From Auriscalpium vulgare (lineage: Eukaryota > Basidiomycota > Agaricomycetes > Russulales > Auriscalpiaceae): a DNA stretch of 64,000 bases. The stretch's first letter is position 1. Every line of letters starts with the position of its first letter. Positions 53,817 through 64,000 of the stretch are shown in pieces. Where the stretch lies: positions 496,001 to 560,000 of the forward strand of contig JAHBBC010000019.1 in NCBI GenBank assembly GCA_019915015.1, in the 5' to 3' direction. The notes under the pieces were generated by a model. That model worked only from the letters and a program-made list of their open reading frames with translations, had not been told where the DNA came from and ran no database searches. Made by a program: the position numbers and the translations under genes.

Positions 53817-56093
53817 TCAAGATGTGGGTGTCGATAGCGCGGTTTCTGAGTCGGAGATGGCTTGCGGGCCTCGCGGGAAGGTCGGGATCGTCAAGATGTC
53901 GTCGGAGTTCGGGTTGCGGATGGTGACCGTCTGATCCTCGTCGCGGTAGTTGCGGACGATGCTCTCGGTGAGCACGTCGAAGGGGCGACCGAGGAGAATG
54001 TCGTAGGCGACGTCGCGGACAACGTGCACCTGCAGGTAGAGGGTCATGTTCCCGAACTTGATCGGAACGTTGCGCGCCATGCCTAATGAGCTGGAGACCT
54101 GCCGATTGGCGCTCTGAAGTCGGATCTTGACGTTGGGGGAGTAGGCGAGCTCCAGGAAATGGGCGACCTCCTCGGACATCGCGATGACTTGCGAGCCGGG
54201 GTCCAGCAGGCACTCGATCGTGGCGCGACCAGCGACGAGACCGTCGATCGATCGGAGAGCGTGGGAGTCGCGAGCGACTGTGAGCATGTCAGGGTCGGGG
54301 CACTCGCCGGGGCTGAGATTGTTGAGGTACATCTTGATGGGGTCGGACATGTACAAGACGCACTCCTTCGATTCGTTCGACCAGAGCTGCTCCTTGGAGG
54401 CCTTTCGGGGATTGGGCGTGTAGTTTGCAAAAATCCGCGCTTCCGACTGGTGGATCGCTGCCGCCGGCGACACAAGTTCTTCGTCCGGGACTTCCTCCAT
54501 GGTGACTCGCTGATAGTTCGTGGTGGCGACGGGTGCTGCTGCTGCCTCGTTGACTGCGCGACGTGGGGTGACCGCGTTGCGGACCTCGGGAGCGAGCGAC
54601 AAAAGATCCTCAGGCGTGATGACTATCTGCGAGTCCTTCATTGCGCGAGTGAAAACTTGCTCAGCGATCTCCGATCGATGGACCGGAGGCAGGTTGCGAT
54701 AGTTGGGCTCGCGAGTCGCCTTAGGCGGGTCGGCTGGCACTATCTTGGGCTTCACCGGCGCGTCGGTCGCATCGCGTGCACCTCGAAAGGGATGCGCCGG
54801 TGCGGGCGCCGACTGATCGGAGGACTTGGCTGGTTGATCGGAAGCCGTCGGAGCGGCCGCAGCCTGCTTGGGCTTAGCACGTCGCGTGATTTCCTCACCG
54901 TCAAAGACTTGCGCGTTGGTCGAGGCAGTCCTTTCGCCGCGTAGCTGTGCGAGCTCCGCTTCAAGCGTGGCGATGCGATCGGAAGTCGAGAGGGTGAAGA
55001 CTTGGAGGGGCTCCTCCGGGATTACGCCGACGAACAGCTGTGCCGCAGCCCCTGGCTGCTCCGCTGCCTTGCGACGATGCCACTCTCTAACCCGATCGCG
55101 AAGGAAGTCGCCTGTGATGCGACTGGGCACAAAGGTACCGTTGGGCAAGGTAACCTTTCCGTCCGCGTTCCGAGCGACTATGCCTGCCCGAATATCTTCT
55201 TCGACTGCAGGGCACGCTGAGATGCGATGATCGGAAGCTCCATTGTACAGGCATCGACCTGCCAGGCGCTGCATGTTCGCGTTGGGGACAGCGGCTGGGG
55301 CGACTGCAACTGCCGGAACTGCGACTGCGACTGGTGCTGCCGCAGCCTGTTGAGTCACGCCTGGGAGTGCGCCTCCCTGCATCGGTGTTCGGACGAACGA
55401 TGCGATGATGTCCTCGGCCTTAACTGCGGGCGGAGGGGTCTGCGACTGTGGAGCTGGGGCTGGCGGGTTTGCGACGATGGTCGGAGCAGTTGTAGAGGTA
55501 GCGGTGGTGACTCCTCGGATGTCCCTCGAGACCGACTGAAGTGCGAAGCGAGCAGCGCTATTGACGTCGGCGACCTCGTAGCTGTCACCTGGGACCACAT
55601 CGGGCTTCTTGACTTGCAGTCGCGCCTCGATGCGCGGCCAAAGGTAGTCGGGGATTCCACGCGGAAAATCGCTCTTCTGCTGCATGTCGGAGTACCGATG
55701 ATGCCGGATGAGGAATCCTGAGATCGTGATGAACGATCGGTAGTAGGCAGCGAAGTCGTCGAGCATGACCATGTACGTGCGACGCGTGTCGGAGATGAGC
55801 GATTCGAGGTCGGAAGTGGAGTAGGTGCGATCCTCATCGGCGGTGGGGTAGAGTGCCTTGATCTCGGCCTTGAACACATCGTACGTGCCCGTGAAGCCTG
55901 GCAGAGCCTCGAAACAATTGGCGACCTCGATCGGGACATAGTGTTGTACCCAATCTTTCTTCTGCTGGTCGGTGAGACCAGACTGCGCCGCAAGCGTCTC
56001 GAGGTCGGAAAAGAATCGCCTGATGGATCGCGGATTTTCTTCATCAAAAACGGGGGCGGTCTTCGAACCGCGGGGGGGCATAGGAGTAGCCAT
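53817..56093 (-). CDS. G2 Gag-protease polyprotein, 758 aa, intact
   Basis: One open frame. The capsid region starts MATPMPPRGSKTAPVF and includes VFKAEIKALYPTADEDRTY. A degenerate knuckle region (CLYNGASDHRISACPA, lacking the second Cys) lies at about residue 280-295. Then come a basic/Pro linker and a retropepsin-like domain with LLDPGSQVIAMSEEVAHF and ILLGRPFDVL near the C-terminus. It would form particles and process itself. An N-terminal Pro-rich extension is coded upstream (56093-~56530) in another frame, separated by a C5 run near 56112. In G1 the extension is in frame, so a one-base indel is likely. Confidence 0.85.
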   Translation of the reverse strand: MATPMPPRGSKTAPVFDEENPRSIRRFFSDLETLAAQSGLTDQQKKDWVQHYVPIEVANCFEALPGFTGTYDVFKAEIKALYPTADEDRTYSTSDLESLISDTRRTYMVMLDDFAAYYRSFITISGFLIRHHRYSDMQQKSDFPRGIPDYLWPRIEARLQVKKPDVVPGDSYEVADVNSAARFALQSVSRDIRGVTTATSTTAPTIVANPPAPAPQSQTPPPAVKAEDIIASFVRTPMQGGALPGVTQQAAAAPVAVAVPAVAVAPAAVPNANMQRLAGRCLYNGASDHRISACPAVEEDIRAGIVARNADGKVTLPNGTFVPSRITGDFLRDRVREWHRRKAAEQPGAAAQLFVGVIPEEPLQVFTLSTSDRIATLEAELAQLRGERTASTNAQVFDGEEITRRAKPKQAAAAPTASDQPAKSSDQSAPAPAHPFRGARDATDAPVKPKIVPADPPKATREPNYRNLPPVHRSEIAEQVFTRAMKDSQIVITPEDLLSLAPEVRNAVTPRRAVNEAAAAPVATTNYQRVTMEEVPDEELVSPAAAIHQSEARIFANYTPNPRKASKEQLWSNESKECVLYMSDPIKMYLNNLSPGECPDPDMLTVARDSHALRSIDGLVAGRATIECLLDPGSQVIAMSEEVAHFLELAYSPNVKIRLQSANRQVSSSLGMARNVPIKFGNMTLYLQVHVVRDVAYDILLGRPFDVLTESIVRNYRDEDQTVTIRNPNSDDILTIPTFPRGPQAISDSETALSTPTS

Positions 56094-56535
56094 CGGAAGC
56101 GGTGCGACGGGGGTACGGCAGCTATGGTTGTTGCGGGAGGGGGGATATAGGCGATCGGAGCTGTGACTGGTCCGACATTGGGAGTCGGAGAGGGTGGAGT
56201 GATTGGAGTTGGAGGGTGCGATGGACGTGAAGGAGTCGATGGGGTCAAAGGTGTGAGAGCAGGCGACGGTGTTCGGAACCCGCCTGGAATGTGTGGGTGA
56301 TCGAGCAGTTCGAACGACTCGCTTCCGGAGGTACTCGGAAGGTGATTGTGAGTCGCGTCCGGGCTGGGGACTTCGTCGAAGAGATCTCCGACGAGCCTGG
56401 GGGATCCGGGGATAGCAGGTGGGGGTACGACGAAGCTTTGTCGGACTTCATCGGCGAGAGCGGAGGAACGGGTGTGGCGTCGATTGGAGAAGGGCGAAGG
56501 CGCTGGCGCTTGCTTCGGAGGAATCCTGACTGAAA

Positions 56536-56553
56536 CCCTCGCGGTGGGCTCCA
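56536..56553 (-). other. Primer-binding site of G2
   Basis: The minus strand reads TGGAGCCCACCGCGAGGG, four bases from the LTR end. Nearly the same as the G1 site. Confidence 0.75.
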
Positions 56554-56557
56554 AAAG

Positions 56558-57835
56558 TGATGGACACGACCAGGTAGTAGGGCGGAATGCGTAACGTAGC
56601 ACCAATCCCTAGAGCGCTGCAGAGATGTCGGTGTGTGTGCGAGCGAGCGTCAGGAGTCCCGGAATAAGCGACGACCGTCTCCGATCAATCGTACTGCGAT
56701 CCGATCGAGAGCGCAGCAGCGACAAGGTGATCGATCGACTCTCCGACCGATCCGAAAGCAAGACTTCGATGTACGACGTTGGAAGGCTGCGACGCGACTG
56801 CGATCGAGGACTCGGGCAAAGGGGCAACAACGATGGAACAAGATGAGGGCGATAAGACGAGAGGCGAGAACAAAGGCTGAGGCGATGACTGAGGCTGAGG
56901 CGCGAGAGCTGTCAACCGATGTTGACCGCTATACGATACGACGAGGGCGAGAGTGCACGACTTGTGCTCGGAGCGATGAGGGGGGAACGTAACTTGCATT
57001 TCGCAGAGTATCCAACGACTATTTATACATGCGACGAGTACAGTGCGTGTCCGATCGAGTACGTACGGAAACATCGGAAAGACGAAAGAAAAGATAGCGG
57101 CGTCGTATGAAATAGTGCGAACAATGTGAGGGAGTCATGCGACGGTCAGACGATGAGGGACGAGGCGGGGGACGATGTCGAGCGAGCGATCTGCGCTGTC
57201 AAAGGACAAAGGAAGCGGCGCGGGAAACGATCCGCTCTGTCGTCGACTGTGGGAAACAGCGTCGGGGAGCGCGGGAATAGACAAGGAGCGCCATATCGAG
57301 CACGATAGCGGCGGTCCGATGACGAGGACACGAGGATGCGCCTTCCGATTGCGAACGTTCGGAAAGCAACGCTTCCGACGCGCGTCGCGACTGGGTCACG
57401 TGTCGATCGCAAGTCGCGTCGTGACTGCGGGGGCGTAGCGCGGGTCGTAAGGCGCTAGGGCGCATCGGAGGGAAGCGGGCGAGTCGGTAGCGCTGAGTCG
57501 GAGGACGTCGGGGTAGTCGGAATCGTGGGGCGGACAATGGGCGACTGAGGCGGTACTCGGATGGCGTGAGAGCTCCGGAGCTGCGTAGCGCCGAGCGTGG
57601 CTGTCGTGCGACCAGGCTGTACGAGTCTGATGGAAATCTGATGCGTTGTGACGAGCGTGGGAAATGCTGTGCTGGCGAGCGTGTGGCGACTGGGGGCGCG
57701 TGGTGCGAGCAGCGTGGGAGTCGGCGGGGCGTTCCGGTCGTGGCGCAGGAAGGCCGAGGTCACGTGACCGAGGACTTGGTCGAAAATGCGAAAAGACAGT
57801 CGAGATCCCCTCCCAGCGCGGGACGGGGCTTGTCA
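56558..57835 (-). repeat. 5' LTR of G2
   Basis: 1278 bp, TGATGGACA...GCTTGTCA, adjacent to the primer-binding site. It aligns end to end with 46463-47755. Confidence 0.95.
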
Positions 57836-58332
57836 GCGCAGCGTTGGGGACGCCGCGAGGCCTTCGCGCGAGCCGCCAGGACGCCACGCGGTCAGGGACG
57901 AGCCGCGTGGCCCTCCACTGTCAACGCCGCCGTTGCTGCCTGCACCCCGCAGGGACCCTGCGCGCCAGCCGGGTCGCCCCGCCGCAAGGGTTCAGCAGCT
58001 CCCCCCCACTGTCGATGCCTCCGCGCCCCGCAAGGACCCCGCGCGCCTGCCCATTCCGTGCGCCGCGAGGGTCGAGCGGCAGCCGTCTCGTCGCCGCCGT
58101 GGCGCGCACCCCGCCAGGTCCGAACGGGGTTTGCCATTTCCGCGCACTCCACCTCGCGCTAGGTCCGCACCAGCCGCGCCGGCCGGCCTGTGTTCGTCAG
58201 TATGGGGTCGCTCCTGTGCGCTGTGTATGGATGAGGTGGAAGAAGGGGAGATGGCGAGCCAGCATGCGTGCCGGGCAGGGGCATGGCACGGGGGCGGGCA
58301 GTGGCGGGCGGCGCACAGTGCCTTGAGGACGC
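57836..58332 (+). repeat. GC-rich dispersed repeat, right part
   Basis: Continuation of 46354-46462 after G2. Blocks such as TGCACCCCGCAGGGACCCTG and AACGCCGCCGTTGCTGCC match the reverse complement of about 60900-61060. Several ORFs run through it because of GC richness, and none is recognised. The solo LTR at 58333 is inserted at its right side. Confidence 0.6.
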
Positions 58333-59779
58333 TGATGGGCGTCCAACTGGTAGTGAGGTGGATATATATTGATGTCCAATCCTCAGAGCGCAGTAGTGAA
58401 CGTATCGAGTTGAGGGAGTGCAGTCAGGGTCCCGAGACTACGCACGGCAAATCCTGCTCGGAATACGAGTGGGACACAGTGACTAGGACTTGGATCGGAG
58501 GGCGCGAGAGGCTGGGGGAGAGGACGATAGTGCCAGAGCTAGACACGGCACGGATCACTGAAATGATACAGTGCTGGAGACGCGACGGGCGAGCTCCCAA
58601 GAACGTGTCACGGAAGCTAGGAATGTCGGAGGGGACGCGAGGACTATTTCGAGAGTCGAAGGGGATTTACGCAGCGGTGGCAATGGTCGAGGGAATATAT
58701 CGAGGGAGAGCGGGACGGAGTACGAGGCGGTGACGAAGGAACAGAGGGGCGTATATAGGCCTGATCTCTGCGTTGAAGGTGCGGGGTGTCGAGGGGGAGA
58801 GTAGCGAGGCGTAGGGAGATTTCGAAGGACAAGAGGGGATTTGTCGAGGGTCGTGGTATTGGTATTCGTATTGATATTGCGGCGTGGTATTGGTGTCGAA
58901 GTTTCGTGCGTCTAAGAGCTAGAGCGACGGGTTGTGGTGAAGTCAGACCACTTCAGGCGCTCTTTCGAGATCCTGAGTACGAGGGGGAATAGTAACTTGT
59001 TATTCTGTCTGTCTAGCGACTCAGAACTATTTGTACGACAAGCGAGTCAGAAATCCGTATCGTACGGACGTGACATAGTGAAGACAAATACGATCTAAAA
59101 CGCGGTAGACGTGGGTCAGATATCACGGGGTGTACGAAGTGGACGCGGGGGAGTGAGTATACGAGGGATGTGGCAAGAGAGGATCGTTGAATTACGGACG
59201 GATTTAGGTTTAGTTCCGACTTACGATCGCCGCTAGGGGGCGAAGTGCGTTTAGCGCGCTAGCGCTTATATCGTAAGGCGCTGGTGGTGTATCGTAAAGT
59301 CGAGCGGGGTATCCGATGTATTCCGAGTGTAAATTGAAGGGAGGGACGTACGACGGGCGGTCTTGGCTCGTTGTGTAGCGCTCCTGCCTATCTCGGACGG
59401 CTGTGGATTAACGTAGACGGGACCATATCGTGGATCGAGATGTGGGGAATATCGAGAAATCGGGGAACGCAGAAGGGAAGTATGATTGACAGCGGCGCAT
59501 CACGGCGGGGAAGGATTGTGGCGTGTGGCTCCGAGTCAGATAGCCGCTGGGTGACTGTTGTGCGGGGCCGTAGGATTGTGGCGTGTGGCTCGGGGCGCTT
59601 GGTGGGGCGTGTAGGCTATTTCGAGTGCGTTTGGGGCGCTTTCGATAGACGCTGCGGGGTGGTAGTGAAACCTGATGGTGCGGACCGAGGCCGGCAGGCC
59701 GAGGTCACGTGATTTCGGAAGATGCCGAAAATGCCAAAATTCGGGTGTTTCTCCGCTAGACGGCTGGGCAGGCGTATCA
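58333..59779 (-). repeat. Solo LTR related to G2
   Basis: Begins TGATGGGCGTCCAACTGGTAG and ends CGTATCA, with a 4-bp duplication ACGC at 58329-58332 and 59780-59783. It resembles the G2 LTR at both ends (for example CCAATCCTCAGAGCGCAG and GGCCGAGGTCACGTGA with ATGCCGAAAATGC) but is clearly divergent in the middle. No internal element sequence, so it probably arose by LTR-LTR recombination. Confidence 0.75.
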
Positions 59780-59783
59780 ACGC

Positions 59784-61218
59784 GCTGCGTAGTACTGAGT
59801 CAATGTGAGCAGTAGTCTATAGATTCACTATATACAACACGTACCTTGATCGATCTGAAGTGTCGAGCGCGCGTTGCGCTCGTGAGGGCATGCCGTCCAG
59901 CATTGGTGTCAACAGGGTGCGAGGTTCGGACGACATGCGTCCGGATGAGTGAGTCTCGAGACGGCTGCATGCACGAGAAAAGGAACTGACACGCACCATT
60001 GCAGGCAGGGCGGCGCGGGGCTAGAGTGGGGCTAGTGGTACAAAGTGATATCACGTGCTTCTGTTGATCGCGTCGCAGCGTGGGAAACCGCCATGCGTGG
60101 CGCGCGCGCCGCCGCCGAACTCGACAGCTACCAACCCACCACCTACCACTGCCATTTACCGTCTTGCGTCGAGCACATGACGGCTTCTGAGCTGCCGCTT
60201 GACGTAGTACGCTCTCTTAGCTGGTCATAGGACCGCGGGGATACTGTGTAGGCAACCCGCAAATCGCCTCCATTTCTATCAGGAGGGTACCTGGGTAAGT
60301 ACTTACATGTACTTCTCAACACCTTGCACAGGCCCGCCCACCAGCTCCCCGATCTCCGCCACTTCACTGACATCGTCCACAGGCAGCACATCGCCCGCAC
60401 ACATGCCCGCCATGCGCCCACGGTCCTCTGTGATCAGCACTAGACCGCACCCACGTCCACCCGCAGGGCGTGCTCACTGCAGCCCTGCAGCCCCGCATCG
60501 CTCCGGACAAGCGCCGTGTGGCCGCTCTGCGTCTGCACCCCGCGGAGGTGAATCAGCAAACGCGGTCATGCGCTGGCGTCAACGCTGCGCTCGGCACCTC
60601 ACATGCCCTTGCCGACGACGACACTTGGACGACGCGAGACGACGACCAGCACACCACGCCGACAAGGACGATGAACGGGCGCGCCACGGTACCGGCGACG
60701 TGGACCTGGGGGCAGCAAGGGCAATTAGGTGGAGCGCACGATGGCCCGGGGGCGCGCGTGGTGGCGGGTGCACGTCGACGGCTAGCGGATGGCGGATGGC
60801 GCCCGACCCTCACGGCGCATGGTATGGGCAGGCGCACAGGGTCCCGATGGGTGCGGAGACGGTGGCGGAGTCGACGGTGGACAGCCATCCCGCTGAGTCC
60901 CAGGCGCGGGGTGCTAGCGGGTGCGCAGAGTCCCTGCGGGGTGCAGGCGGCGGCGACGTTGATGGTTAAGGGCCATCCCGCTGAGACCTCGCGGCGCGGG
61001 GTGCTGGCGGGACGCGCGAGGATCGTGCGGCGTCCCTGCGCTGCACACAAGGCCCCAGCCGTTCGAGAATGGCTGGGGGCGCGCCTGAGCCCGCGGGGTG
61101 CGTGCGGGATGTCGCTGGGTCCCCCTGGAGTACACCGAGTGGGCCCAAGGGGGGTCCCGCCGCCCGCGGAACCGAAGTACAGTAGTACCATACGGACTCT
61201 TCGTTTTCGGGAAAAGCC
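59784..61218. other. Region without a recognised gene, partly GC-rich repeat
   Basis: 59845-59936 on the minus strand could be a first exon (MSSEPRTLLTPMLDG) with a good GT donor. Its intron would run to the solo LTR and I find no further exons. 60300-60880 has long GC-driven ORFs on both strands. About 60880-61170 is the inverted copy of the repeat at 46354/57836. Confidence 0.35.
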
Positions 61219-61845
61219 GTGCTCTCCGAGTCTTCAACATTCACTGGCAACGGCATTACAACGGCAGAGAGACCCGCGATCGACATCTCAGTCTCGTGGG
61301 ATGCAATGGCCTCCAACATACTCTCCAAAATTCTGAGAAACATCCATGCGGAAAATACAACATCTCTCTCCTTCGGAGTCCACCGCCGCGACTCGACATT
61401 CATGTGGACGCACACCTTCTCCTGAATGCTTGAAGACATCTATCTGCCTACCCATCGAAGTGCCCAACTTCTTTGCCGCGCTCAATGAGGACACCTCAAG
61501 TGCTGGTGACGGCGCGGGGCAGCGTTCATTCCTGTTTCCCAACCTGCGTCATAACAGGTTCCTGGAGTTCGACTTCCGCGTCGTGTTCCGCCGAGCTGGT
61601 GACGACTACGTCGTCACCCTATTCAACACCTTCCTGGACGATCTCCAGTCGACCGCTTGAGCGAGAACAACAATCTCGACGTCGTTGACCTCTGGGACTG
61701 CCTTATAAACACCGAATGGGTGAATCGTCTGCAGGAGGTTGTACCGGAGGTGATCTGTGGCGGGCCGTGGCGGGCCATGAGGACGAAGAGGACAAGGAAT
61801 ACGGAGTACGGTATCAATTACGAAGACAATCAAGAGGATGCATAA
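61219..61845 (+). pseudogene. Unidentified gene remnant
   Basis: Coding-like stretches in three segments: SESSTFTGNGITTAERPAID...ASNILSKILRNIHAENT (61219-61425), then VPNFFAALNEDTSSAGDG...FLEFDFRVVFRRAGDDYVV (about 61468-61660), then LDVVDLWDCLINTEWVNRLQ (61657-61845). Frame changes without obvious introns separate them. I cannot assign a family. It ends right before the CAGCAAAAGGG element. Confidence 0.35.
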
Positions 61846-61869
61846 TTGACGTTCGCGGCATCTGCGCCA

Positions 61870-62635
61870 TCAGCAAAAGGGCCGTGGTCTCAGATAGACT
61901 CACGTGATCTCAGGTGGACCTTGGACGGGTCTCCAGCCTGGGCAGGCCCTGGCACGGTCGCCGGTCTGGGGTCAACCTTGGATAGCCTCATGTCGAATGG
62001 TTGAGTTCCCGAGTCTCGGGACCTTGCCATGGCTTCGAGACTGGGATAGCCACACATGGCTATCCGAGGCCATACGAGCCGAAGCGAGACTAGGGACCTA
62101 GCCAAGGCGGCAGGACTCAGTTAGTGCATGCATGGCTATGTGATGCGATGCGAGCAGAGGGCAGTCTAGTAGTCACTAATCATCTTATGGCTGTAGCAAT
62201 TCAAATACAGAATAAAGTTTCTATTGCATGAGGTTACAGTAAAGTATTAAGTGATACACTGAATATATAACCGACGCCTACACGACATTGGGCACCCAGT
62301 TTACCTTACACCACGCCGCACCCGGGCCGCCCACAGAGACCCTCACGCACGAGCAGCGCATGTATGCGCACAGAAAGTGTTGTCGAGGAAGGGTGAGACA
62401 TGGGGTGTATGCATACCGGATACACTGGAACACTTGTTAGGCAAGCAAGCAAGAACAAATCAAGACGCAAGAGCGTACCACAAATGCTCGCGGAGGTTGT
62501 CACGGTCGTAACACACTGCGGACGCATTGTCAGATCCGGGAAGTCGAAAGCGGAGACGTCAAGTACCTAGCCAAGATAACTCGGGGGCGAGTAACCTCAA
62601 ACAGCCAAATTACTACAAACAGCGAGCATGAGCAG
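61870..62635. mobile_element. Fragment of the 3.1-kb hAT-like family
   Basis: Starts CAGCAAAAGGGCCGTGGTCTC and aligns with 736-~1445 and 25822-~26530 through CTCAGGTGGACCTTGGA, GGCTATCCGAGGCCATACGAG and GAGGAAGGGTGAGACAT. It is more divergent than those two are from each other. The alignment stops where the hAT transposon at 62636 begins. Confidence 0.7.
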
Positions 62636-64000
62636 CAGTGATGCGCTGACCCGGGTCATGACCTCGGTCATGACCCGTCACGAATCCTGACCCCAAGGTC
62701 ATGACCGGGGTCAAAGGTCAACGGCAACTGATGCCAAGAGACCGGGCTTGACAACGCGGTCAGTTATCCACGTCCGTGAGCGCCGAGTCACACGTGTGAC
62801 CAAGAGTGACGCCGTGTACTACCTCTATTTTACTTCCTCACAGGAAGGCTCAATATCTGGACAATGTTTGCGTAGTCTTATAATTATCATAAGAACATGC
62901 CTGCCAAGTTTTGTCCATTTAAACGACGATGCCGCGCCTGCAGAACAGGCCTTATAGGGTGTGACATTGAGCGCTTCATAAGCCCGTGCGGACGCAATGA
63001 TAAGTTGGCACTCGACAAGAATATTTGTGTTTACTATATAGACAGGGGATAGACTCCATGGAATCAAACCGGTGCAGCGGCAGGAGGATAGCAGACCTCC
63101 CTAGCAAGCTCCTCATGAAAGTCAACCTCTCGTCGCAAAACTTCCTCACCAGACTTCCAGGACTTCAAGAGGATGTCGAGCGAGGAATCCACTCGCAGGC
63201 CTGTGGTAGGATCTGGCAGCGAGAACAAATTCTCGAGCTGAAGATCAGTCGGAGAATATCCAAGCTCGGACGCAACAGCCGACGACGCCGACGAGGAAGC
63301 GGCGTCCTCTGCTTCAGCCACTGCTGTAGCTGTAGCCACTAACTCATCCGCCATCTCGTCAAATAGCCCTGGCGTGTTTGTGTCGCCGCCTTCTTCGACA
63401 CTGTCCTCAGGCTCGCTGGTGTCTGGAGGAGCAGTTGGCGCAGTAGCCGAAACAGCAGCACTGTGAGTGGCTGTGGTGGTGGCAGGGGGAAGGAAACCTT
63501 CTTGAATATTGAGCATGTCGATGTCGTCAGCTAGAGCGCGCTTTGCACGTTTTGCGCGTGGGTAGTCCTTCTCAATCTGGTGCTTGACGAGAACAGTCTT
63601 CCGAACGCGCTCCGGCTCCATGCGATTTCGTAGCTTCGAGTGAACGATACCAAAGGCGCTGAACAAACGTTCCGTGCCGGCAGAGTTGGGGACAATGCTC
63701 AGGACGAGAAGAGCAAGTCGGACGAGGCCATTTGCGCCGGTCGTCACACCGCTGCGATCGTGTTCACGCCAGAGATGCAGAAGGTTGACGCTCTGACCCT
63801 GGGGCATTGGCGCAGATAAGTAAACCTATCCTCGAATGCAGAGGGGCAACAGTAACGCACCTGGGAATCATATAGCACCTTGTGTGTTGCCAGCTCCATC
63901 CGCTCCTCGCTCCAGCGACCAATACCGTTCAAATAATCACTGAAAGCTTGTCGGCATTCCAAGTTCGGGTCCTCCTTGAAGAATCGCCGGAATGCACGGC
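62636..64000 (-). mobile_element. hAT transposon, 3' part (runs off window)
   Basis: The terminus CAGTGATGCGCTGACCC fits the CAGTG-type hAT end. Within the next ~75 bp are three copies of the palindrome GGTCATGACC (about 62654-62705), likely subterminal sites. The preceding octamer ATGAGCAG (62628-62635) would be the target duplication, but the other end is outside the window. Holds the transposase gene at 63064-64000. Confidence 0.75.
63064..64000 (-). CDS. hAT transposase, C-terminal part
   Basis: Partial at the window edge. Exon 64000-63861, a 62-bp GT-AG intron (63799-63860), then exon 63798-63064. The final exon carries the hAT dimerisation signature: LLHLWREHDR, LALLVLSIVPNSAGTERLFSAFG and SKLRNRMEPERVRKTVLVKH. 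A Lys/Arg-rich stretch (DYPRAKRAKRAL) and a Ser/Ala/Glu-rich tail follow, ending AAAPV. The DDE core would be beyond the window. The stop is ~430 bp from the element end. No defect is visible in this part. Confidence 0.9.

Larger units (their letters stand above)
46463..57835 (-). mobile_element. Complete Ty3/gypsy element G2 (11.4 kb)
   Basis: Two LTRs beginning TGATGGACA and ending GCTTGTCA, a 4-bp target duplication GCGC (46459-46462 and 57836-57839), and a primer-binding site at 56536-56553. Gag-protease, RT, RNase H and integrase are read on the minus strand, and a plus-strand accessory gene lies between integrase and the 3' LTR. LTR identity is ~99%, so insertion is recent, yet pol carries a frameshift, two stops and an integrase deletion. 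The element must have been moved by proteins supplied in trans, or the damage is post-insertion. Confidence 0.95.

Noticed and set aside
57786..58733. 315-codon plus-strand ORF across the LTR end and GC-rich repeat
   Set aside because: It runs through three unrelated segments (G2 LTR, GC-rich repeat, solo LTR), so it is an accident of high GC.
60307..61336. Long overlapping ORFs on both strands
   Set aside because: GC-rich repeat sequence without splice signals or domain; all six frames are fairly open.

Overview
The window looks like a transposon-dense piece of a basidiomycete (probably Agaricomycete) nuclear genome. The evidence is the many ~50-60 bp GT-AG introns with CTNAC-like branch sites, a KDZ-family transposase, GC-rich single-copy-like exons, Ty3/gypsy elements with a zinc-knuckle Gag, and hAT elements. 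I see no prokaryotic gene organisation, no rRNA, no convincing tRNA and no CRISPR. Nearly every kilobase can be assigned to a mobile element or its cargo, and the elements are nested in one another.

Layout. (1) 1-6529 is the internal part of a minus-strand Ty3/gypsy element (G1, copy 1), split by a 3.1-kb hAT-like non-autonomous insertion (736-3840). (2) 6530-9170 is an AT-rich element carrying a 66-69 bp satellite. (3) 9171-20771 is the surviving part of a KDZ transposon: a truncated gene A (minus), a divergent gene B (plus) with two RNase H1/viroplasmin-type domains, a 211-aa gene, an apparently intact 1159-aa KDZ transposase, and a subterminal 93-bp repeat rich in the palindrome ACTATAGT. 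(4) 20772-37028 is a second, almost identical copy of G1. It begins in an antisense gene that the KDZ element interrupts, and it carries the same two nested insertions. (5) 38436-46353 is a second A/B locus (B' minus, A' plus). A' is intact (845 aa, 9 exons). B' has a 1.97-kb foldback element with a perfect 8-bp target duplication inside its first intron. The locus ends in ACTATAGT repeats and a KDZ-like terminus. (6) 46463-57835 is a complete Ty3/gypsy element (G2) with two 1.28-1.29 kb LTRs, a 4-bp target duplication, an intact Gag-protease ORF, a broken pol and an antisense, seven-exon accessory gene. It sits in a GC-rich repeat that recurs inverted near 60.9-61.2 kb. (7) 58333-59779 is a related solo LTR. 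(8) 61219-64000 has an unidentified gene remnant, a second copy of the 3.1-kb-type element, and the 3' part of a hAT transposon.

Main proposal: comparing the two A/B loci suggests one large KDZ transposon with the order TIR - ACTATAGT repeats - A< - B> - 211aa> - KDZ> - ACTATAGT repeats - TIR. Here A, B and the 211-aa gene would be passenger genes. Locus 1 has lost its A-side end and locus 2 has lost its transposase-side end. The exon structures are read directly from sequence and stay in frame across all junctions for B, A', the 211-aa gene and KDZ. The composite element itself is an inference from termini, gene order and repeats.
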